Below are positions 40,849 through 50,554 of a stretch of DNA of 64,000 nt, piece after piece (position 1 is the stretch's first letter; each line of letters opens with the position of its first letter). The DNA is from DASQZK01 sp963771005. Its GTDB lineage: Bacteria; Bacteroidota; Bacteroidia; Bacteroidales; GCA-2748055. Below the pieces are notes generated by a model. That model was not told the DNA's origin, made no database searches, and saw nothing but the letters and a program-made list of their open reading frames with translations. The stretch lies in the NCBI GenBank assembly GCA_963771005.1, contig CAVYRO010000002.1, positions 868,001 to 932,000 on the forward strand. The letters run 5' to 3'. A program made the position numbers and the translations under genes.

Positions 40849-43800
40849 TTACCCGGATCTTCCGAATACCCGGGTATAGCGCTGGATCATTTTTTCAACC
40901 GGGGCGAGAATATCATCCGCTTCCATTCTCCAGGTCCAGTTGCCTGTTCGGGTTGAAGGTTTGTTCATCCTGGCATGACGATCAAGCCCGAGATAATCCT
41001 GCATAGGAATGATGACCGTTTCCGCAGCCGACATAAACGCCAGCCTGATGAGTTCCGCATTGCAGTTCCTGCTGTTTATCCTCTTTCCGGTGTAATACCT
41101 GAGCCGTCTTTTGGATCTCCGGTTCAGTTCATACCTGTACCAGCCTTTAAGCGTGTTATTGTCGTGCGTACCGGTATAAACCACGCTGTTCTTCCGGTGA
41201 TTATGCGGAGTGTGAACCGATCCGGCCATGTCATCACCAAAAGCAAACTGAAGCACACTCATTCCGGGGAGCTGAAATTTATCGCGTAGATCATATACCG
41301 CCTGGTTTACGTCGCCGAGGTCTTCGGCAATGAACGGAAGGCCGGGAAATTCTTTTTTCATGCTGTTGAAAAAATCTTCCCCGGGACCTTTTATCCAGCT
41401 TCCGTTAACCGCTGTCTCCTCCCCGGCGGGAACTTCCCAGTAATCGGAAAAGGCCCTGAAATGATCGATGCGCACGAGGTCAAACAATTCAAGATTTTTA
41501 GACAGCCTTTGTTTCCACCATGCATAACCCCTTTTTTTCATCAGGTCCCACCGGTAAACGGGCATTCGCCAAAGCTGCCCTTCATCGTTAAAATAATCGG
41601 GCGGAACACCCGCCATCGTTTCCATCTTTTTATCTTCCCCCAGCCTGAAGAGAGAAGAATTGGCCCAGACATCCGCGCTGTCGAAATTGATATAGAAGGG
41701 CATATCGCCAATTATCTTTATTCCCCGGTCATTGGCATAGGTTTTCAGGTCATTCCACTGTTCAAAGAAAAGGAACTGGAAAAATTTTAGTTCATCCAGC
41801 CTTTCATGATATTTATCCCTGTGAAGGAGAAGGGTTTCCTCGTCCCGGTCACGGATATTCACAGGCCATTCATTCCATTTTTTCCCTTCATTCAGTTCCC
41901 GGAAAAGGATGAAGAGGGCAAAATCATCAAGCCAGGGCCGTTCCTTCTCACAGAAATCGCGAAATTTGGATGCAAGGATCGGCATATCCCCGGCTTTGAA
42001 ATTGTTCCATGCCTTTGCGAGGAGTTCCAACCTGAAATCCAGTGCTTTTTCAAAACAGGCGTTGTCTTCTTCTTCATCAAAACCATTCCCGGTATCGCTA
42101 TCCGTAAGAAGACCTGCCTCCCTCAGAAGGTCCGGGTCCAACAGGATTATATTTCCCGCGAATGCGGAAAGGCAGCTGTAAGGTGAAAAAGCACTTTCCC
42201 TGTCTACGTAATTCAGAGGAAGTATCTGCCAGCATGACTGGCCGTTCCTTTGAAGAAAATCGACAAAATCAAAGGCATTTCCGCCCATGTCGCCGGTGCC
42301 GTATTTTCCGGGAAGTGATGAAATATGAAGTAGTATGCCTGCTGAACGGGATCTGCCGGTCTCTTCCGCTTTAAGGAAGGCCAGGTCGGTATGGCTGAAG
42401 ATCACGTCCGCCGGTATGGATCTGCCAAATGAATGATTTTCTCCGGTGAGAATATTCTCCCAGTGAACGGGTGAAAGTTCGGGGAGCTGAATACGTGTGC
42501 TTCTCCAGTTTATGTCTTTTAATTGCCGCGAATCATCCGGGAGCAAACCGGCAAACTTGACGGGTACAGCCACGAGGTACCAGCGGCGCTGCCGGTATCT
42601 TAAAAAGGCCATGAGGTTATCACGGTATTTCCCTTTAATGGTCAAGGGTATATAAGAGGCAGTCCGGAAAAATTCAGGACTGGCCAGCCTTTCTTTCAGC
42701 GTGAGCCATGTGAGCCAGAGTTTTATCCCCCCTCCGGCCCTTTCTGCCCATAACTTTTCGTAAAAGTCTTTTTTATTCTTTTTACCGCTCCGGATCACTT
42801 TATCGAGCATGGATGAGAGATCGCCGAAATCCACCGGCCTGCGGTTGTCCGGATCAACAAAGCTGAAATTCCATACTTCGCTGCCGCGGTAGAGATCGGG
42901 GACGCCCGGGCAGGTATTCCTGAGGAGAACCTGGGAGAGGGAACAGATCATACCCGGATCGCGGATGATTCCCAGGAACTGCCTGAAACTCTGCATGAAT
43001 TTTTCATGCCTGAGAAGATTTTCGGCAAATTCGACGGTCAGCTTTTCGTATTCCTCATCGGGACGGGACCAGGATGTATTTTCCTTGGCTTCCCTGATCA
43101 TCTTAAGGATAAATGCATTGAACCTTTCGCGGAAGGTATCATCGTGCGTAAGTTCGGGAGGATACGAACCTGCTAGAGACTGGTAGATAAAATATTCATC
43201 GTTGGGCGTGGGGATCTGCGCGTTATCCCTCCGGAGTTCTTCACCGTATTTTCGCCATTCAAATACAAATTGCTCCCATAAATCCGGGATATCGCTGATG
43301 ACGGTGAGCCTTGCCCTGCTGTCCTCCCCCCTTTTGGAGTCATGCGTTGAGGTGGCGTTCAGAGAAAGTGGCGATTCCCTCAGCCTCTCTTTCATCTGTG
43401 CATGGAAGGACCCCGTCTGTATACCGAAATAGCCGGGTGAATCACCGACTTCGTTATGGGCAATAAACTGGGCATAGCTGTAAAAGGCAGTGTCTTCGAG
43501 GCCCTTGGCCATCAGCGGACCGGTGAATTGCATGCACCGGAGAAAAAATCTCATGCCCGCTTCCCGTCTTTCCAGGTCTTTACCTGTGTACAGGAATAGT
43601 TCACGTAAAAAATTTAGTTCCGCTGCCAGTCCGGGTTTGTGCCGTAAAGCCCTGGCGAAAATAGTACGAATGAAATCCTTTTCTGCCTCTTCAAAGGTTC
43701 CCGATGTCGGGTAGATTTTGTATACGGGGCACTGAATCAGGAATTCGGCGATGGCTTCAGCCAGCTTCTCTTTACCGGGATGGGGACCGGGTATCCCGGG

Positions 43801-45066
43801 CAGCGAAAGGCAAATATGTACAAGGTTGTCCAGATCGCCTGCCATGCGGTTGAAGATAATGAAATGTTTTTTATCGTAGACGAGTTCGCCATAATCGGGC
43901 CGGTTTTCATCCCACCGATTATATATATCGTTAAATTCCCGTGCCTTAATCTCATTGGTGAATAGATTTGCGATCAGTGTCCCGAAATCATATCCTGTAT
44001 TGCCCTGGACCGGCCAGCCGGATTTCAGTTTTTCATTTCTTTTAAGAATCTTTTCTACGATGATGTAGGTATGTTCACCGGATGCATTCCTCAGCCTCCT
44101 TAGGTATTGTTCAGGGTCCAGAAGGCCGTCAATATGATCGACGCGCAATCCGTTGAATGTCTTCTCTTTTATCAATTCATCCGTGAGCCTGTGCCAGGAG
44201 GTGAACACCCTTTCATCCTCCATGCGCAGGCTGATAAGCCCGTTAATGGTGAAAAAGCGGCGGTAATTGATCCGTTTTTCGCTTTCTTTCCAGTATGCAG
44301 GAAGGTAGAACTGTTCCATGATAACCTGGCCCAGCCTCGCTTTATCGTTATTTATAAGCTGGAGGGAATTTTCTACCAGATGTTTCACTTCGGCATCTTC
44401 GTGATAAAGTTTCTCAAATATGCCCGCACCCTCCGTAAACTGTGAAGCCTCAATATCCGAAGCTGCTTTTCCCAACCCGGGTATGAGTGTTGTTGACGTG
44501 ACAGCATTAAGGACAAGCTGCCAGGAGCGATAACTGAGCGGGAAATCCTTATCAAAATAGGAAAGAACAAAACCTCCTTCTTCGGAAAAACGGATATTTA
44601 GTTCATTGTCCTCCATGAGCTGTCCAACCGGTTTGCCAAAGAAGGGCAACATTACTTTTCCTTTCAGGTCCTCATTCCTGTATTCCCAGTCTATATCGAA
44701 ATACGTATAATACTCCGAGCGCGGACCGTTCCTGAATATATCCGAGATCCATGCATTCTGCGGATCATAAGCCATGTGGTTAGGAACAATATCCTGCAAC
44801 CATCCCATGGATCTTTTCCGTAGTTCTTTATTCAAAGCTCTCAGCTTTTCTATGGTGCCGATCTCCGGGTTTATCTCTCCCGGGTCAATGATATCATATC
44901 CGTGCCCGCTTCCCGGAACGGCTTTGAACACGGGTGATGCGTAAATCGTCCGTATCCCAAGCTTTTGCAGGTACGGGATAACGGTCCTCAAATCGTCAAA
45001 GGTAAAATCCTTCGAAAACTGGATCCTGCATGTTGAAACAGGATCATACACTTCATTTCTCAACAT
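40849..45066 (-). CDS. Fused malto-oligosyltrehalose synthase (TreY) and 4-alpha-glucanotransferase (MalQ)
   Basis: A 1405-residue two-enzyme protein. Residues 1 to about 900 are TreY (GH13), which turns the reducing-end alpha-1,4 bond of maltooligosaccharides into alpha-1,1: STCRIQFSKDFTFDDLRTVI, GSGHGYDIIDPGEINPEIG, VPNHMAYD, LRVDHIDGLLDP with the nucleophile Asp, and the late CPGVPDLYRGSE. Residues about 905-1405 are MalQ (GH77): GILLHISSLPGKYGTGDMGG, FDLVRIDHFRAF, FIAEDLGDV and YTGTHDNNTLKGW. MalQ would rebuild longer maltooligosaccharides from the short ends TreY/TreZ leave. It overlaps glgB by 14 bases and is the last gene of the operon. Both domains appear intact. Confidence 0.95.
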   Translation of the reverse strand: MLRNEVYDPVSTCRIQFSKDFTFDDLRTVIPYLQKLGIRTIYASPVFKAVPGSGHGYDIIDPGEINPEIGTIEKLRALNKELRKRSMGWLQDIVPNHMAYDPQNAWISDIFRNGPRSEYYTYFDIDWEYRNEDLKGKVMLPFFGKPVGQLMEDNELNIRFSEEGGFVLSYFDKDFPLSYRSWQLVLNAVTSTTLIPGLGKAASDIEASQFTEGAGIFEKLYHEDAEVKHLVENSLQLINNDKARLGQVIMEQFYLPAYWKESEKRINYRRFFTINGLISLRMEDERVFTSWHRLTDELIKEKTFNGLRVDHIDGLLDPEQYLRRLRNASGEHTYIIVEKILKRNEKLKSGWPVQGNTGYDFGTLIANLFTNEIKAREFNDIYNRWDENRPDYGELVYDKKHFIIFNRMAGDLDNLVHICLSLPGIPGPHPGKEKLAEAIAEFLIQCPVYKIYPTSGTFEEAEKDFIRTIFARALRHKPGLAAELNFLRELFLYTGKDLERREAGMRFFLRCMQFTGPLMAKGLEDTAFYSYAQFIAHNEVGDSPGYFGIQTGSFHAQMKERLRESPLSLNATSTHDSKRGEDSRARLTVISDIPDLWEQFVFEWRKYGEELRRDNAQIPTPNDEYFIYQSLAGSYPPELTHDDTFRERFNAFILKMIREAKENTSWSRPDEEYEKLTVEFAENLLRHEKFMQSFRQFLGIIRDPGMICSLSQVLLRNTCPGVPDLYRGSEVWNFSFVDPDNRRPVDFGDLSSMLDKVIRSGKKNKKDFYEKLWAERAGGGIKLWLTWLTLKERLASPEFFRTASYIPLTIKGKYRDNLMAFLRYRQRRWYLVAVPVKFAGLLPDDSRQLKDINWRSTRIQLPELSPVHWENILTGENHSFGRSIPADVIFSHTDLAFLKAEETGRSRSAGILLHISSLPGKYGTGDMGGNAFDFVDFLQRNGQSCWQILPLNYVDRESAFSPYSCLSAFAGNIILLDPDLLREAGLLTDSDTGNGFDEEEDNACFEKALDFRLELLAKAWNNFKAGDMPILASKFRDFCEKERPWLDDFALFILFRELNEGKKWNEWPVNIRDRDEETLLLHRDKYHERLDELKFFQFLFFEQWNDLKTYANDRGIKIIGDMPFYINFDSADVWANSSLFRLGEDKKMETMAGVPPDYFNDEGQLWRMPVYRWDLMKKRGYAWWKQRLSKNLELFDLVRIDHFRAFSDYWEVPAGEETAVNGSWIKGPGEDFFNSMKKEFPGLPFIAEDLGDVNQAVYDLRDKFQLPGMSVLQFAFGDDMAGSVHTPHNHRKNSVVYTGTHDNNTLKGWYRYELNRRSKRRLRYYTGKRINSRNCNAELIRLAFMSAAETVIIPMQDYLGLDRHARMNKPSTRTGNWTWRMEADDILAPVEKMIQRYTRVFGRSG

Positions 45067-47149
45067 CCCGGTTTTCTTCTTTTGTAAACATAATAATTCC
45101 CAATGGGGGCAGGGTCACATTGATGGAAAAGGCTTCCTGGTGATAGGGCACAGGTACTGCATCAAACCCACCAAAATTTCCATGTCCGCTCCCCCCGTAT
45201 AATTCAGCGTCACTGTTCAGCATTTCTTTCCAAAACCCTTCTCCGGGTACTCCAACCCTGTAGTTCATATGCGGAATGGGAGTGAAATTACAAATTACAA
45301 TGACCGGTTTCGATTTATTTTTATCATACCTGACATAACTCAGGATACTGTTTTTTGAATCATTGGCATCGATCCATTTAAATCCCTCCGCTTCGAAATC
45401 GTTTTCATAAAGGGCAGGCTGACCACGGTAGGTTGTATTCAGGTCACGTATCCACCTGCGCAACCTGCTGTTTGAATCCTGATCAAGCAGGTGCCAGTCG
45501 AGGCTGCTGTCATGGTTCCATTCATTCCATTGACCTATCTCGGCGCCCATGAACATGAGTTTCTTGCCCGGATGGCTGAACATATATCCAAAGAGGAGGC
45601 GCATATTGGCAAATTTCTGCCACAGGTCGCCCGGCATTTTGTTCATCAGGGAGCCTTTTCCGTGAACCACCTCATCGTGCGAGATTGAAAGCATGAAATT
45701 CTCGCTGAAGGCATACCAGATTGAAAATGTGATCTTGTTGTGATGATAATTCCGGTACATGGGGTCCTTGGAAAAAAAATCGAGCGTATCGTGCATCCAG
45801 CCCATATTCCATTTCATCCCGAAACCCAGTCCCCCGGCATACGCAGGCCTTGTGACCATGGGCCAGGATGTGGATTCTTCAGCGATGGTCTGTACATCCG
45901 GGAAACGGGTATAGATCGATTCATTGAGATCCCTGAGGAAGGCAATGGCGTCGAGATTTTCCCTCCCGCCGTATTTATTGGGTATCCACTCCCCTTCCTT
46001 CCTCGAGTAATCGAGGTAAAGCATGGATGCGACTGCATCTACACGCAGCCCGTCGATATGGAACTGCTCCAGCCAGAAATGGGCGCTGCTTATGAGAAAT
46101 TCCTTGATCTCATTTCGGCCGTAATTGAAGATATAGCTGCTCCAGTCCGGGTGATATCCCTGCCTGGGATCTTCATGTTCATAGAGGAAGGTGCCGTCGA
46201 AGAAATGGAGACCGTGAAGGTCGCCAGGAAAATGTGAGGGCACCCAGTCAAGGATCACCCCGATACCGTTCCGGTGCATGTGATCCACGAAGTACCTGAA
46301 GTCGTCGGGTGTCCCGAACCGGCTGGTTGGTGCAAAAAATCCCAGCACCTGGTAACCCCAGGATCCGGAAAAAGGATGTTCCATCACCGGAAGGAGTTCG
46401 ACATGCGTGTATCCCATCTCATTACAATATTCGGCCAGGTAATGAGCCATCTCCCGGTAGGTAAGGGAACGGTTTCCTTCATCGGGCACCCTTCTCCACG
46501 ATGCAAGGTGAAGTTCATACACAGTCACAGGCGCATCCAGGGAATTTTTCGTTCCCCTGTTTGTCAGCCATTCCTGGTCCTGCCACTCAAATTCATCCAG
46601 CCATACGACAGAACCCGTTTTTGGCGGTACCTCAGCATATCTTGCGAAGGGATCTGCTTTTTCTACCTGGTAACCGGCCACTGACGATTCGAGGTGGTAT
46701 TTATACACTTCGCCCCTTTCGATGTCCGGAACAAATCCTTCCCAGATCCCCGAAGCATCATCCCTTACCTTCAGGGGATGCTCGCCGGGAGTCCAGTGAT
46801 TGAAATTTCCGATCACCGAAACCCGGACCGCATTAGGCGCCCAAACTGCAAAATGGGTTCCGGTCACTCCCTTATGAGTGATAATGTGAGAGCCCATTTT
46901 TTCGTAAAGGCTGTAATGGTTGCCCTCCCTGTACAGATAGATATCATAATCGGAAATAAAAAGAGTGTCATACCATACTCTTCCGGGCGGCTCTGTCTGC
47001 CCAGGAATTAAAGGCTGTTCAATATTTTCAGCAGAATTTGCATAGGCCTTTCCCGGTTCTTTCTTCACTGCACCGCTATTACCCCTGGAAGCCGGTTGGC
47101 GGGCTTTTGTTTTATTTTTTGTCGTATCATTTTTCTTATTTTCAGCCAT
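45053..47149 (-). CDS. glgB: 1,4-alpha-glucan branching enzyme
   Basis: A 698-residue GH13 branching enzyme that makes alpha-1,6 branches in glycogen. A Lys-rich N-terminal tail (about 1-45) precedes the CBM48 domain (GTHFAVWAPNAVRVSVIGNFNHW). The catalytic barrel has VELLPVMEHPFSGSWGYQ, LDWVPSHFP, HIDGLRVDAVASMLYLDYSR (nucleophile Asp), TIAEESTSWP (acid/base Glu) and LSHDEVVHGKGSL. The ATG at 47149 is chosen; a GTG at 47197 overlaps the treS stop as GTGA and would add 16 residues, so it remains possible. It overlaps the downstream TreY/MalQ gene. The branching step finishes the polymer made by GlgE. Confidence 0.97.
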   Translation of the reverse strand: MAENKKNDTTKNKTKARQPASRGNSGAVKKEPGKAYANSAENIEQPLIPGQTEPPGRVWYDTLFISDYDIYLYREGNHYSLYEKMGSHIITHKGVTGTHFAVWAPNAVRVSVIGNFNHWTPGEHPLKVRDDASGIWEGFVPDIERGEVYKYHLESSVAGYQVEKADPFARYAEVPPKTGSVVWLDEFEWQDQEWLTNRGTKNSLDAPVTVYELHLASWRRVPDEGNRSLTYREMAHYLAEYCNEMGYTHVELLPVMEHPFSGSWGYQVLGFFAPTSRFGTPDDFRYFVDHMHRNGIGVILDWVPSHFPGDLHGLHFFDGTFLYEHEDPRQGYHPDWSSYIFNYGRNEIKEFLISSAHFWLEQFHIDGLRVDAVASMLYLDYSRKEGEWIPNKYGGRENLDAIAFLRDLNESIYTRFPDVQTIAEESTSWPMVTRPAYAGGLGFGMKWNMGWMHDTLDFFSKDPMYRNYHHNKITFSIWYAFSENFMLSISHDEVVHGKGSLMNKMPGDLWQKFANMRLLFGYMFSHPGKKLMFMGAEIGQWNEWNHDSSLDWHLLDQDSNSRLRRWIRDLNTTYRGQPALYENDFEAEGFKWIDANDSKNSILSYVRYDKNKSKPVIVICNFTPIPHMNYRVGVPGEGFWKEMLNSDAELYGGSGHGNFGGFDAVPVPYHQEAFSINVTLPPLGIIMFTKEENRDVEK

Positions 47150-47193
47150 AATATCTGTTTTAAAAAAATTATATCCCGTCGGATTTTGCGGGT

Positions 47194-50100
47194 TCACTCC
47201 TCAGTCTTATCATCGTCACGTCCCATAAGATCTTCAACGATTTTGGCCAGACCGTTCAGCGGTATCCTTATCCAGTCGGGCCGGTTATTCATTTCATAAT
47301 CGGTTTCGTATATTGCTTTCTCGATCACGAACAGCCGGATCAGGGTTGCAATATGTTCCCGCTGAAGCGGAATAAAGGATGCCTTACCGGCAGTCCTGAG
47401 GTATGAACTTAGAAAACGGTAGCTAATACGTTTGTACCAATGTTCCACCCAGGGTTCCAGCAGTTCCGATACACCGGGATACAGCTCTTCCTGTTTCCGG
47501 AGGCCCATATAGACCGCGTAGTGGTAGGATCTGAGCATTCCTGCCACATCCCGGAAGGGACAGTATTTCAGTTTCCTGGCGCTCAGCGAACGGACCGGCT
47601 CACCTTCAAAATCAATGATAATGAAGTCCTTCCCGGTGAAAAGTACCTGACCGAGATGGTAATCTCCGTGGATCCTGGTTTTCATCGAGGCTATCTTCTC
47701 CGATGCCAGAATATTCTTAAGCTTGTTCAGAATACCTCCTTCATTATCGAGAATACTGTTAAGAAGTTCGGTGCTGTTTTCAGGGATCCTGCGCCTGTTG
47801 GCGCGCAGGTCGGAGAAAGTCCGCTTAAGGAGTGTCCGGAAGGTCTGGTACATCGATTTCTGATAGAGAAGTGAGAAGGGCTCAGGCACAAAATCCGGAT
47901 CTTCTTTGGCGGAGGCTATTGCCAGGTGCATTTCCGCCGTTCTTTTCCCGAGGAGGTCGGTCATTTCGAGGTAAAAATGATCAATAAGTCCATCGAGGCG
48001 GATCTGCTCTGTCTCCCGGTAGTCGGCAAGCAGGGCCGGCATATAATCCGGAGGGTCCCCGATCTGACCCTTGGATGCTCTCACCCTGTTAAAAAATTCA
48101 CTTATAAAGGATTGCGTGAGTTCCCATGCATTACCCTGGTTAGGAACAAAACCCGCAAGAGTGGCCAGCGAGATCATTTCCCTGTTAGGCCTGCTGTATT
48201 CCAGGGAACCGGCAAAAGGAGGCAGGTTCCTGAACCTGGTTTTTTCCGTAAGGAACTTCAGTATCTCGATCTCGGGATTTTTTCCCTCTTCGGGGCTCCG
48301 GTATATCTTGTAAAAGAGACGGTTATCGTAGAGGATGGACGTATTGGACTGATCGGCACTCACAACATGTGACGGAAGCGGGAGTTCTCCTTTTTTCACC
48401 AGAGAATTCAATTGTTTACCGGGTTTTCCAATGACAATCCCATTCTTTCCTTTCAGCTTGCCCCCCGTTACGATCAGTTCAAAAAATTTCTCCTGCATCA
48501 CCGGATTGAAAACGCCGTCATAAATCACTCCTCCTTTTGTTTCAAAATCCACATTCGTTAAAACCGCATAAGGCTGATCATCCTTTATATGGGAAGCCTG
48601 GTCGCGGACAGCTACGGATACCGGGAAGAGATAGGTTTCCGATTTGCTTTGGAAATAATTCACATCAACGATCAGGATATGGGAATTGTATTCATTATCG
48701 CTCACGGAAAGCGTATCGGTTATATCGATCCCCTTGATCTTTTTAGCCTTCCCCCTGAACCAACGGCTTTTATTGATATAATTGAGCAGGATATCGCCGA
48801 TCTTACGCATAGTATCCGGAGTGAGCCTGTTCCAGTCATTTTTCTTCAGTGTGATACGAAGTTTCAGCCCGTCGATCTCCATCATTTTCCGGTCATCTGC
48901 TTTCTTTAGTTCAAACCAGTAATAATCCTTGAACTGCAGCGGGAAATAATAATTTTCGGTTCCGATCTCCGGAAATTCATTCTGGCTGAATACTTCAACA
49001 GGAATATACCCGGCGTATTCCCTGAGCTCTATCATGGCGATCTGGGAATACCGGGAAAGATTTATCAGCACAAGTATCTTTTCATTTTCATATTCCCTGA
49101 TAAAAGACAGCACCCGGGGGTTGCCGGTATTGAGGAACCTGATGGTGCCGCGGCTGAAGGCCTTGTATTGCTTCCTTTTAGCGATGACTCTTCGCATCCA
49201 CCAGAGAAGGGATGACTGGTTCCTTTCCTGGTTATCCACGTTCAGGCCTTCATAATGGTATTCGTAATTGATGATAACCGGCAGGAAGAGACGTTGCGGG
49301 TCGCTGTTGGAAAATCCGGCATTTTTATTTGGCGACCATTGCATGGGGGTTCTCACTCCGTCACGATCGCCAAGGTAATGATTGTCGCCCATACCGATCT
49401 CATCGCCGTAATACACGATCGGAGTTCCCGGAAGTGAAAAAAGGAGCATATTCATGATCTCGATCTTCCTGCTGTCGTTGTCGAGCAGGGGGGCCAGCCT
49501 CCGCCTGATGCCAAGGTTGATGCGCTGACGCGGATCGCTGGTAAAGCTTTTATACATATAGTCACGCTCCTCGTCTGTGACCATCTCCAGTGTAAGTTCA
49601 TCGTGGTTCCGCAGGAATATAGCCCACTGGCAGTTGGACGGGATCTCCGGCATCTGGTCCATGATATCTATGATGGGGAAACAATCTTCCATTTTCATGC
49701 TCATATAAAGCCTGGGCATGAGGGGAAAATTAAAGGCCATGTGGCATTCATCACCTTTGCCGAAGTAAGCCGATGAATCTTCGGGCCATTGGTTGGCCTC
49801 GGCCAGAAGCATCCTGTTGTCCCATTTTTCATCGATATATGCCCGCAGGATTTGAAGGAAGTTATGGGTTTCGGGCAGATTTTCACAGTTGGTCCCCTCC
49901 TTTTCAAAAAGATAGGGTACTGCATCGAGCCTCAGCCCGTCGACACCGATCCCGAACCAGAAATCGAGTATCTTGAACACTGCTTTATGCACGGCAGGAT
50001 TTTCAAAATTCAGATCAGGCTGGTGGGAGTAAAACCGGTGCCAGAAATATGCCTTGGCCACTGGGTCCCAGGACCAGTTGGAGGATTCAAAATCCTGGAA

Positions 50101-50538
50101 GATGATCCTGGCTTCGTTGTACTTGTCAGGCGAATCGTTCCATACATAAAAATTCCTCGAAATACTCTTCGAAGGCGACTCCCGTGCCTTCCTGAACCAT
50201 TTATGCTGGTTCGATGTGTGGTTCAGAACCAGCTCGGTGATCACCTTAAGATCCCGGTTATGGGCTTCGCGAATAAATTTTTTAAAATCGGCAAGCGAAC
50301 CGTAGGAAGGATGTATACCTGAATAATCCGAAATATCGTATCCGCCGTCTTTCATGGGCGATGGATAAAATGGCAGAAGCCATAAAGTATTAATGCCGAG
50401 TGATTTAAGATAATCAAGTTTTTGCACGAGCCCTCTGAAATCACCTATCCCGTCATCATTACTGTCAAAATAGGATTGAACGTGCAACTGATAAATAATT
50501 GCATCCTTATACCATAGATTATCAGACTTCTTTTTCAC
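47194..50538 (-). CDS. treS: Fused trehalose synthase (TreS) and maltokinase
   Basis: A 1114-residue bifunctional enzyme. Residues 1 to about 550 are TreS (GH13_16), which interconverts maltose and trehalose: IIYQLHVQSYFDSNDDGIGD, GGYDISDYSGIHP, GVDGLRLDAVPYLFE (nucleophile Asp205), MLLAEANQWPED (Glu247) and FLRNHDELTLEMV. Residues about 551-1114 form the maltokinase (Pep2/Mak), which makes maltose-1-phosphate with ATP: RWFRGKAKKI near its start, and the kinase-like catalytic HGDYHLGQVLF (about 956) and DFEGEPVRSL (about 980). The fused form is known in several phyla. It starts 16 bases after glgE and feeds it with maltose-1-phosphate. Confidence 0.97.
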   Translation of the reverse strand: MKKKSDNLWYKDAIIYQLHVQSYFDSNDDGIGDFRGLVQKLDYLKSLGINTLWLLPFYPSPMKDGGYDISDYSGIHPSYGSLADFKKFIREAHNRDLKVITELVLNHTSNQHKWFRKARESPSKSISRNFYVWNDSPDKYNEARIIFQDFESSNWSWDPVAKAYFWHRFYSHQPDLNFENPAVHKAVFKILDFWFGIGVDGLRLDAVPYLFEKEGTNCENLPETHNFLQILRAYIDEKWDNRMLLAEANQWPEDSSAYFGKGDECHMAFNFPLMPRLYMSMKMEDCFPIIDIMDQMPEIPSNCQWAIFLRNHDELTLEMVTDEERDYMYKSFTSDPRQRINLGIRRRLAPLLDNDSRKIEIMNMLLFSLPGTPIVYYGDEIGMGDNHYLGDRDGVRTPMQWSPNKNAGFSNSDPQRLFLPVIINYEYHYEGLNVDNQERNQSSLLWWMRRVIAKRKQYKAFSRGTIRFLNTGNPRVLSFIREYENEKILVLINLSRYSQIAMIELREYAGYIPVEVFSQNEFPEIGTENYYFPLQFKDYYWFELKKADDRKMMEIDGLKLRITLKKNDWNRLTPDTMRKIGDILLNYINKSRWFRGKAKKIKGIDITDTLSVSDNEYNSHILIVDVNYFQSKSETYLFPVSVAVRDQASHIKDDQPYAVLTNVDFETKGGVIYDGVFNPVMQEKFFELIVTGGKLKGKNGIVIGKPGKQLNSLVKKGELPLPSHVVSADQSNTSILYDNRLFYKIYRSPEEGKNPEIEILKFLTEKTRFRNLPPFAGSLEYSRPNREMISLATLAGFVPNQGNAWELTQSFISEFFNRVRASKGQIGDPPDYMPALLADYRETEQIRLDGLIDHFYLEMTDLLGKRTAEMHLAIASAKEDPDFVPEPFSLLYQKSMYQTFRTLLKRTFSDLRANRRRIPENSTELLNSILDNEGGILNKLKNILASEKIASMKTRIHGDYHLGQVLFTGKDFIIIDFEGEPVRSLSARKLKYCPFRDVAGMLRSYHYAVYMGLRKQEELYPGVSELLEPWVEHWYKRISYRFLSSYLRTAGKASFIPLQREHIATLIRLFVIEKAIYETDYEMNNRPDWIRIPLNGLAKIVEDLMGRDDDKTEE

Positions 50539-50554
50539 TTTAGTTATAGTTTAG

